From NCBI GenBank assembly GCA_030248135.1, contig JASANC010003862.1:1-64000 (forward strand): a stretch of DNA of 64,000 bases, written 5' to 3'. The stretch is from Theristus sp. LFF4_11. Taxonomy: Eukaryota > Nematoda > Chromadorea > Monhysterida > Xyalidae. Within the stretch, counting starts at the first letter, position 1. The number at the start of each line of letters is the position of its first letter. The notes under the pieces are model-generated. The model did not search any database and had not been told where the DNA came from. It saw nothing but the letters and a program-made list of their open reading frames with translations. Below are positions 32,461 to 42,300 of the stretch, piece by piece. The translations under genes and the position numbers were made by a program.

Positions 32461-34847
32461 ATGCCGTTATGTTCGGCGCAGAAACTACCAATAACACGCT
32501 GTTCTTCGAGTGTTCGCAGACGTTCAGGCTTCATCACAGAATTTGGCCGTCTGAAATTGTTTCGTGATCTCTCACTTGGCAGCACACCAAAGTCATCCAC
32601 CCGAACCAGCAGCAGTACAACCTTCAAACGCAACCTGTCTGCTATCAGCAGTCAAACAATGAATTCACTCCGCAAGCCGCCAAACGTTCCCACGAAATTG
32701 CTGCTCGGGCCTGGCCCAACGAATTTGCCAGCGCGTGTCACCGCGGCACTCGGATGGCCCACACTCGGCCATTTGCACCCGGAATTCTGCCAGGTGACAT
32801 GATTTTTTGTAAGTGGGCTTAAGTGGAGGCCTAGTGGTCTTAGTAGGCCTAGAAACAGAAACGTCAAAAGACATTGATTCTTTTTTCGAAAAGCAGAACG
32901 TTTTGAAAAACGGCTTGTAATGCGGAGTCAAGTCACTGTTACAAATTCGTTACCTAGATCATGGATGAAGCAAAAGCTGGTTTGCAGTACGCGTTCCGCA
33001 CCAGCAATCCGATCACGTTTGCCATCAGCGGAACTGGTCTGCTACCTTTGTCAATGGTTATAAAAGTGCACAAGTGTTTGAAAAGCTCTGATTTGATTCA
33101 CGCCAGTTTTGCATGAGCAGGCCATTCTGGAATGGAAGCGGCATTGAAAAATCTCGTCGATCCTGGCGACCCAGTGCTCGTCCTGGAAAACGGCATTTGG
33201 GGTTATCGGGCTGGCTTGATGGTTGAGGCGATCGGTGGCGAACTGCACAAACTGAGCACACCGCCGGGCACTGCGTTCTCATTGGAGCAGATTGAAAACG
33301 TACGCCATTGGAAGTGAACAGCCAGCGCAAAAAATACAGCTGATTGTGTGCATTTGAGTTTCAGTGCTGGTTGATTGTACCGGCGTGACAGAACCAATGC
33401 ACGTGCCAGTTTTCAGTGTTGAATCATATGACTCCAATTTGCGCAGGGCCTTCGCGAACACCGCCCATCGGTTGTGTTTGTGTGCCACGGTGAGTCGTCG
33501 ACAGGTGTCCTGCAACCGTTGCAAGGCATCGGCAAACTGTGTCGTGAGCACAGCTGTCTGCTGCTGGTGGACACGGTCGCGTCGTTGGCGGCAGCCTCGT
33601 TCGACGCAGACGAGCTCTTGGTTGACGTCGTGTACTCGGCCACGCAGAAGGCACTCAGCGCGCCGTGTGGCCTCGCGCCCATCTCGCTGAACGAACGTGC
33701 TTGGTCTGTGTCGCACGTGCAATCTTGCAAACCTTTCTTGATACTCGAATGGCGTTTTTTTGTGATTTGAAATTTTCAGGCACAAAATCCAGAATCGAAA
33801 AACGCCGGTAGCGTCGTTCTATTTCGACTTGAACAAGCTAGCGAACTACTGGGGCTGTCTCGATGAGCCAAGAGTGTGAGCGAGTGTGCGTGCCACGGTC
33901 GGCAGCTTGGTTGTGTTTATGCTGACGCTTTGCAGTTATCACCACACTGCTCCCATTCAAACGGTTTACGGCCTCCGGGAAGCGTGCGCGCTGCTGGTCG
34001 AAGAAGGCATTCAGCAGTCGGTTGCGCGTCATCAAAGCACCACAGCACAGCTGTACGACGGCGTTCACTCGCTTGACTTGCAGCTGTTCGTCAAAGACCC
34101 GGTGAATTTTCCTGCTAATGTGATTTTTGGTCTTTTTATTGTCGGGCGGCCCCTATTTTTTTCATTTGAACTAACTTCACAGGCCATTCGCAATCCAGCA
34201 GTTACGACCATAACAGTTCCAGACGATGTTCAATGGAAATCAGTTGTGGATCATTTGATGACAAAGTTTGTTCATGTAGCGGTCAATGTTTCAGTTTGAA
34301 TTGGAAACTACAGTATGGCCGAATAAATAAGGCAGCCCGTCAAGGCGGGATCCGTCGCAGACTAGGAGTTGTCTTTTTCAAAAATGCCAACATAACTCCT
34401 AATCATGTGTTCAATGGAGCAAGAATGAACATAATGACACGTCAAATTGGGCACACATGTTGGTTTCTGAACGTCTGTTTTCTTTCATTCAAATTTCGCG
34501 CGCTCCTTGCATCCTGAAAAAAGCTGCCATGTTTACTCGGTCATTCCGTATCTCTCAATAGATCGTTGCCGCCGTAGAGTGTTTCGATTGTGCGCACTTC
34601 ACTATTTTCAGTCACAAAATTGAAATCGCTGGTGGCTTAGGACCAACTGCAGGCAAGGTGTGGCGAATTGGGCTAATGGGACACAACAGGTGAGGTCGTG
34701 GTTTGCTTTGGACTGAGTGTTCTCACACCAAGTTTCGCACGGTTTCTTGTCACACGAATTGAGTTGAAGTTCATAAGATTACTTTTCAGTAAGCCCGAGT
34801 CTGTACAGCGAGTGCTTGCCGCGCTGAAAGAAGCGTTGAACAAGTGA
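32461..34847 (+). CDS. AGXT: Alanine-glyoxylate aminotransferase (AGXT, class V PLP enzyme)
   Basis: Nine exons: 32461-32793, 32958-33036, 33121-33299, 33447-33703, 33780-33875, 33936-34101, 34183-34265, 34612-34689, 34790-34847. From the inner ATG at 32,659 the enzyme has 376 residues (human 392): [49 protein letters not shown] (pyridine-binding Asp), [13 protein letters not shown] (Schiff-base Lys199 by inner numbering), [32 protein letters not shown]. It transaminates glyoxylate with alanine to glycine and pyruvate. Upstream, in frame and in the same exon, an ATG at 32,461 adds 66 residues rich in Ser, Thr, Arg and Lys and poor in acids, like a mitochondrial presequence. The C-terminus (ALNK) is not a PTS1 signal. 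Which start is used cannot be settled from the sequence; the longer form is listed. Confidence 0.93.
34311..34548. mobile_element. Tc1/mariner-type MITE, CAGTATGGCC family, copy 2 (AGXT intron 7)
   Basis: TA-CAGTATGGCCGAATAAA ... TTTACTCGGTCATTCCG-TA. It is the reverse complement of the family copy at 5605-5867, sharing the inner GACTAGGAGTTG and AAATTTCGCGCGCTCCTTGC segments. Both flanks are TA, as expected for Tc1/mariner insertion. The open frame running through it is not coding; exon 7 ends before it. Confidence 0.85.
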
Positions 34848-35205
34848 TTGTTTTTTTTCCTGTGATTTTCTCAAAACTGAACTGGTTCTTGACTTTGATG
34901 TTCCCTTTTTATGCGTTTTCTCACGTTCTTTACATTTGTTGCTAGAGCTCTCAAACATATCCACATTCCGGAATTGGCCGGTAAATGTTTTATTCATGTT
35001 CTGTAGATGTTTATGGGTTTGCTTGATTTGTTTGGCTTCAGGATACTGGTGATAAAAGTGCAGTGCGTCATGATTTGAAAGTTGTCGGAATTTTGTAATG
35101 TGGAATCAGTGTCAAGCTTGAACGGCTATCATTCCAACCGCTATCATTACTTTCCGCCCAGAGTTCACAAAATGAAATCTGCACTTTTTTGATTTGCGTT
35201 TTTTC

Positions 35206-35216
35206 AGTTGTGCGTA
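35206..35216 (+). promoter_or_regulatory. Candidate trans-splice acceptor upstream of TRAPPC5
   Basis: TTGCGTTTTTTCAG ends at 35,207, only 9 nt before the ATG, and matches the acceptor consensus of introns in this window. No upstream coding exon joins it. It could receive a spliced leader or close a 5' UTR intron; the short distance favours the former. Confidence 0.45.
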
Positions 35217-36164
35217 ATGTCGTTCCGTAACAAACAGCAAGTGAGCATTCTTGACAAAACGCTCAGCCGCGGCAAAACAGAGGTAGCTCGACAGAAACCA
35301 CGATTTGCATGCAACCACCATGATCGAGAATTCAATTCATGTCTTTCTGAAAACAAAATCGTCTTGTTATGTTTTCAGATCAGCATGGCGACATTCAGTT
35401 TACTTTTCTCGGAGATGGTTCGCTATTCACAGAACCGAGTGAGCACTGTACCGGAACTACAGGCAAAGTACGCAATCGATGTAGCAATTTTTTGTTTGTT
35501 CTCACCATCTCTGAATTAGAGCAACCTTGCGGCCACCTGTTGAAGGTTGTCCGATTTGGGTAATTTTGTTGGTGCTCGCCTCGTTGACGTGATCGTGTTC
35601 CGCGAAAAGGGACTGAAACGTGAGACGAAGCTGCTGCCGATGTTGATGTTTGTCAAGAGCACCGTCTGGCGCAACCTGTTCGGCAAGGAGGCCGACAAAC
35701 TGGAACGAAGCAACGACGACCCGTGCACGTGTCCGTTCGTGTTTGTGGCTTGCTTTAGGGACGGCAGTGGTATCAAGCAAAATCAATTGCAGACTTACTA
35801 ATCGAACGAGAGCCAATCGTGAATGCCTACATCTCGGTGCCGAAAGATAAAGGTCCTTCAGTGTTTGTTGTGTTTGGTGCATTCTTCGTTTCCTGTTCCT
35901 GATTCCAATTTCGTAAACCTCGTCTTTTTCAGGCAGTCTCAATTGTGCTGCATTTATTGCTGGCATACTGGAAGCGGTGTTGAACAACAGTAATTTTGTG
36001 AGTGTCTTTTGTGGTGTTTGGCTTGAATTGTTTTGATTGACTCTGTTGGCCGTGTTTTTCAGCAGTGCAAGGTGACCGCGCACTGGCACAGCGGCACGAC
36101 GTACATGATACAGTTTGATGAGAGTGTGATTGCGCGCGAACGGGCCGTCGAAGGCGCGCGATGA
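35217..36164 (+). CDS. TRAPPC5: TRAPP complex subunit 5 (TRAPPC5/Trs31)
   Basis: Exons 35217-35282, 35379-35467, 35546-35730, 35793-35852, 35933-35997 and 36063-36164 join in frame to 188 residues, exactly the length of the human protein. The Bet3-family fold is recognisable throughout: ILDKTLSRGKTEV, FSLLFSEMVRYSQNRV, LSDLGNFVGARLVDVIVFRE, FVKSTVWRNLFGKEADKLE, LLIEREPIVNAYISVPKD, LNCAAFIAGILEAVL and TAHWHSGTTYMIQF. TRAPPC5 is a core subunit of the TRAPP complexes, the exchange factor for the Rab1 GTPase in ER-Golgi transport. The gene starts 369 bp after AGXT and ends 228 bp before the Apollo-like gene. A poly(A) signal lies at 36,256-36,261. Confidence 0.97.
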
Positions 36165-36392
36165 GCACACTGCAACACGCCCGATAACCATCATTCCACT
36201 GTGTACATGTTGTTGTGCTGGTTATTATGTTTACTCAACAATTGTGCATCAAACAAATAAAATCTCACAGAAAGCTGGCGTGGGCTATATGGTCCTCTTT
36301 CTTGATTGAAGTTGAGAATAGCACAGCAAACACTGCTTATCCTAAATCATGTTCCAAACTCTGATCGTTGGTGATTTTGAAAACAAGTGAAA

Positions 36393-39300
36393 ATGGTTTT
36401 GGAGAAAATGTCGGCTGCCAGCACAAGTGCGCGTGCGCGTTTTGCGACGGCCAACAAAGGCAACGGCGCGATTTTCCACGAGGCCGGTTTCGCGGTTGAC
36501 TACTGGCGTCGCAAACGTCAGCAGATCGGCTCTGTGCGTCTGTTCTTCCTGAGTCACGCACACAGCGACCACATGGACGGCCTCAGTGACACGTGGCCTC
36601 ACCCGATCTATTGCACGCACACAACCGCACGCATTCTCAAGGTGTCTTACATGAAGCAGTATTCAGTGACCGCGTAGCTATGTTTTAACACAACTTATGC
36701 GTCACTAAATAGTGTTTCATGAATGCCGCTTCACTTCACTGTGTTACCGTTCATTCATTCGTTTGTGCAGTGTCTACTCTAAAATGTTGTTGTGTTGTGC
36801 TCGCAGTTGTTGTACCCAAAGTTGAACGTGCAACTGATTCACGAGCTAACCGTTGATGAGACGCACACGGTGGCACGTGCCGACGGGCAGCTGCTCAACG
36901 TGACGCTCGTTGACGCCAACCACTGCGCCGGCGCCGTCATGTGCATGTTCGAGGGCCCCTTCGGTCGTATTCTGTACACGGGCGACTTTCGCTACGAACA
37001 ACCGACCGACGAGTTCGATGCGCGGCTGGAGCGATTCGTGACAACGGTCAATGAGCCTTGCAGCATCACTTTGTATCGTTGCCGTGCGACGCTGTGCTGT
37101 GGCGTGCTGCGGCCGCTGTGACATGCCGCGCGATGCCGCCAATCCATTCATGGCAAACGTCACCGCGTTAGAGCAGCCTACAGCACGCTACACCGCTGTG
37201 TATTCTTGAACTCTTTCAGTTACAGTATGTTTGCTCAAATCTGTCACTTTTTCGCAAGGTTACGCATACTCCGTATTTGACGATTTAGTTTAAGTGGCAG
37301 GTTTAAGCGAACATACTTCAGATCAACACAATTCATCACCGTTCTGTGTATTTCAGAAACCACTAGATCTCGCAGTCGTTGACAGCACGTACCTGCTGGC
37401 GAATTGTCGCAGCTTTCCGACGCGCCAAGAAGCAACCGCCGAAATCGTGCACTTGATCGAGAGTCACCCGTCACATGCGGTCATCATTGGCGTGCGACGC
37501 CTCGGCAGAGAAAAAATGCTCGAGGCAGTCGCGAACGCAATTCAGGTAAAGTCGGTCTTGTGAAACTTGTCATTCGCACCGGGCGGACAGCACTGCAAAC
37601 ACAGCCATTTCTATTTTGAGTGTCCAATCTACGTGGAGGAACGGCGTCTGAAGATCATTGAGCGCATAGAGGACATCAGCGATGTGTTCACTGTGGACAT
37701 GCGCGAAACGCGTGTGCTCGCGTTGCAGTACAGCACGCAACGACACATACGACAGCAGATACACAAGTGCAAACGGGACAACCCCGACCGACCGTTGCTC
37801 TACATCTACGCCACCAGTCTGCCGTTGATCAACGAGCTGGCACGAGAATTTGTTGATTCCATGTTTGTTCGTTTGTTTTGGTTGGTTTGTTGTGCACAAA
37901 GACAGACGAAGGATTTTAAAACAAATTAACCAATTTGCATACTATTATAGTTCTCTACATTTCGGCTTGACCAACATTACAGTGGCGGCCAAAAGTGTTG
38001 GAACGCTGCGCGCACGTATGTGCTGTATTGCTCGTGTGTATCATCAGCCTTACAAACGCTATTATAAGAATCCCATGCTAATTTTTGTTGTTGTTGTGAT
38101 TATTGAGTGTACTAGCAAATTGACCCGTGCCTACGGCACGGTTAGCTGATAACTACAATTATTATTTCCGAGTGGATTTTTGCTTCTTGACCTTGCCCAC
38201 GATCCGGACTAAAAATGCATTGCATTTTGATTTTGAGCTGCTTCAACCGACTGTTGTTGATTTACCATGAAATAAACGTTCATTTTTAAAGCACTCGTAT
38301 CCGTCGATGCTTCTACTTTTTGAGAATCATAGCATTTCAGTTGTTTTTGAAAACAGTGTTTTTTGCCAAGTATGTGATTTTGCTGATTTTATTGCTGTCG
38401 ATTCAATCGTAGTCTGATTAAGTCACCGTATCACTTATTACTGTGTGGTTTGGTTAATGCTGCTTCAGCGTCATTCAGAGCCACAGATACTATTTCTCAA
38501 CTTGCCAATCATTTTGATAAGAACCGCTGTTTTTTTTAATTCAAGCATAAATATTCTTCTGCAAGCAACAGTAGCAACACAATCATGACTGCATTGCCAT
38601 TCAAAATATGAAAAACAATCTTTTTTAATCAGCAACAAACAACTGCAATCTAAAGTATGACGATAAACTCTGATTTGTTACCTTCTTCAAAGTCGCTTAA
38701 TTGTATTTTCATTCTTCTTTGTATTCCACTGTCATTCCCGTTTAAAGTATCAAAAAACAATGTTCTTTGATCAGCGACAATTAACAGCCATTTCCCTCAA
38801 AATATCAAAATCAATCTTGTTTTGTTAGCTTTTCCATGTCGTCAAATGTCGTTCAACTACCAAATGCTATTCCCGTTCAAAATATTAAAAAATCATTCCC
38901 GTTTAAGGTATCAGAAAACAATCTTTTGATGATGAGCGACAATTAACAGTCATTCCCGCTCAAAGCATCAAAAATCAATCTTTGCTATTCCTGTTCAAAA
39001 AAATTAAAAAAAACATGTCGTTTGATCAGCAACAATCAGCTGATATAGGTTTAAAATATTTAAAAAAATTGAAAGCCATCTGATTCAGTCAGCAGCATTT
39101 CGCTGTCATTTTTGTTCGGTATAACAAAAACAATATTGTATGATCAGCAACAACTATCCGTTCAAAAAGCAATCTTTTAAGCTTCTTAGTGAGTTGCATT
39201 TTATTGTCATGACCGTTAAAAGTATGATAAAACAATTTTTGATCAGCAACACACAACTGCTTCGTTCAAAATTCCCGTTCAAAATATTTAAAAACCTCTT

Positions 39301-42300
39301 CTGATCAGAATCATTCAACTGTTACTCTCGTTAAAAAATTGATCGATTATATGTGGACCGTTCCACTGCTTCGCCGTCGATCATGGCCACATCTTTGTTG
39401 ATGCTGCAATCCATATCTTGTGGAACTACAGTCTATTTTTTGTTCAGAAACAGTCAATTACTTCTTGTTAGCTATTGTAATTCGATTGAACTTCTATCTT
39501 TTCGTGTAAAGGAGGCGGAGTAATGTTGAATGATGTGTGGAAAAGCCGCACAGCCGAAATGATGTGTCGCGCCCGAACGTAGTTCGAATACGATATAAAA
39601 TAAAATTATTTAGTGAGGAAAGATTCTGATTAGCTTTTTCACCAATTTTTTTTGGTGAACCAACCAATTCACCAACCAATTTCGCCGACAGAATACGTCA
39701 AGTTTCGGTGATTTCAAATGGCCGCACAGCCATGAAAAATTTTCTCTATCTTTGCGTGCAAACGCATATTGATTGGGGCCCGTTTAATAAGAAAGATAAA
39801 AGAGGGCAAACAGCAGCAACAGCCAAATCAAAGTGGTCGATTGTTTTCATTGCATGAGAATGATGATGATTAGGACTTTTTACAGAACACAGAGAGTAAA
39901 AAATTCTCATGAATAATCATTAAAAATGGAGTGCAGCTAGAGATGATGATATATATGGCAAATTCAGAATAGCTTGGCGCCAATTCAAATCGACCAAAAT
40001 TGACACGCTAAGACACACACACACACACACACACGGTCTTCCTGTTTTAGTAGTATAGACTAGCCAATTGACCCGTGCCTACGGCACGGTTAGCTGTTGA
40101 ATACAACTGTTATTTTTGAATGGAGTTTTGCCTTTTGACCTTACCCACGACCCGGACTAAACATGCATTGCATTTTCATTTTGAGCTGCTTTAACCGATT
40201 GTTGTTGATTAACCATAGAAATGATCGTTTATTCTTGAAGCACTCGATGCTCCTACTTTTTTGAAAATCACAGTATTTTCAGTTTTAAAGCGCGCGTTTT
40301 TGTCAACAATATGAAAAACAATCTTTTTTAGTCAGCAACAAACAACTGACGTTCCCTTTTAAGGAATCCAAATTAATTGTCATTTATTAGCTTTTTCTAT
40401 GTCGCTGTCATTCCCGTTAAAAATTGATCGATTATATGTAGACCGTTCCACTGATTCGCCATGATCGTGCCCACATCTTTGTTGATGCTGCAATCTATTC
40501 CTTGTGGAACTGGAATTTCTTGTCGATGGAGTGTGAATAACGAAAAAACACTTTTTCTGAATACACATTGCATAACCCTTATCTGAGCCAACCCTTTTAG
40601 TTTGTAAAAGATAAAAACAGACTACACTTCTGAATAATTGTTCCAAAATGCCAGCTTTTGTTTTGAAACTTTTTTCCCGCTTACTCTAACCTAAGCCAAG
40701 CCTTTTAGAGTTTAAATGACGACAAATGCAAAACGTTTTTTTTTGAAAACCCGTTGCGAAATGGCTGCTTTTGGTTGGTATGTTCACTTCTTTTGCCTGC
40801 CTACCCTAACCTAAGCCAAAGCTTTTTGATAGAATGGAAAGGACAAAAAACAACACTTTACTTAATACCCGTAGCAAAACACCCGATTTTGTTTGGTATG
40901 CTTACTTCTTTTCCGCGCTTGCATTAATCTAAGCCAGGCCTTTTTGATTGAGTGTTAGTAACAAAAAGCAACACTTTTCTGAGTACCCATTGTGAAACGG
41001 TTGCTTTTGTTTTGCTATTTAGCTTCTTTCAACCCGTTTACCCTAACATAAGCGACTCATTTCAGTTTACAATCGAGTTCTTGCAATTCTTACGATTGTC
41101 TCGCTTGTCGTTGTTGCACTTCAGCGTTCCAGATCGAGACGGTTTTTATTTCATCTTTTGCAGTCGATTATAAAATTTTGAGCACCAAAATTGCTATTTG
41201 TCCATTGTTTGTAAGTTGTTGCTAATGAGCAAAAGGCATCATGATGACGAAGTCATGTAGAATGACGATTTGAACATTGCCTTGTCATTAGAAAATGGAG
41301 TAAGAACATCGTCATTAGAAAATGGAGTAAATCATTTTAGCAGATGATGACTTAAATAGCAAAATAGGCTCAAACTGAAAAAAATGCTTTGGAACGAAAA
41401 TGTGAACAGACTTACTTAATCAGTCAGTCAGCTCACACAGTAACTATCTTAGTATTATAGACTAGCCAATTGACCCGTGCCTACGGCACGGTTAGCTGTT
41501 GAATACAACTGTTTTTTTGAATGGAGTTTAGCCTTTTGACCTTGCCCACGACCCGGACTAAACATGCATTGCATTTTCATTTTGAGCTGCTTTAACCGAT
41601 TGTTGTTGATTAACCATAGAAATGATCGTTCATTCTTGAAGCACTCGATGCTCCTACTTTTTTTGAAAATCACAGTATTTTCAGTTTTAAGGCGCGCTTT
41701 TTTGTCAACAATATGAAAAACAATCTTTTTTAATCACAACAAACAACTGACGTTCTCTTTTAAAGAATCAAAATTAATTCTCATTTATTAGCTTTTTCAA
41801 TGTCGCTGTCATTCCCGTTAAAAATTGATCGATTATATGTGGACCATTCCACTGCTTCGCCATCGATCGTGGCCACATCTTTGTTGATGCTGCAATCTAT
41901 TCCTTGTGGAACTGGAATTTCTTGTCGATGGAGTGTAAATGACGAAAAAACATTTTTTCTGAATACACTTTGCAAAACCCTTATCTGAGCCAACCCTTAT
42001 AGTGTGTAAAAGATGAAAAAAGACTACTGAATAATTGTTGCAAAACGCCAGCTTTTGTTTTGAAACTTTTTTTCCCGCTTACTCTAACCTAAGCCAAGCC
42101 TTTTAGAGTTTAAATGACGACAAATGCACACCTTTTTTGAAGACCCGTTGCGAAACGGCTGCTTTGTTGGTAAGTTCACTTCTTTTGCCCGCCTACCCTA
42201 ACCTAAGCTTTTTTCATAGAATGGAAAAGACAAAACGCAACACTTTACTTAATACCCGTAGCAAAACACCCGATTTTGTTTGGTATGCTTACTTCTTTTC

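Noticed and set aside
35502..36194. 230-residue open frame on the minus strand
   Set aside because: It is the exact antisense of TRAPPC5 exons 3-6, which join in frame to a full-length 188-residue family member; the antisense frame has no recognisable domain.
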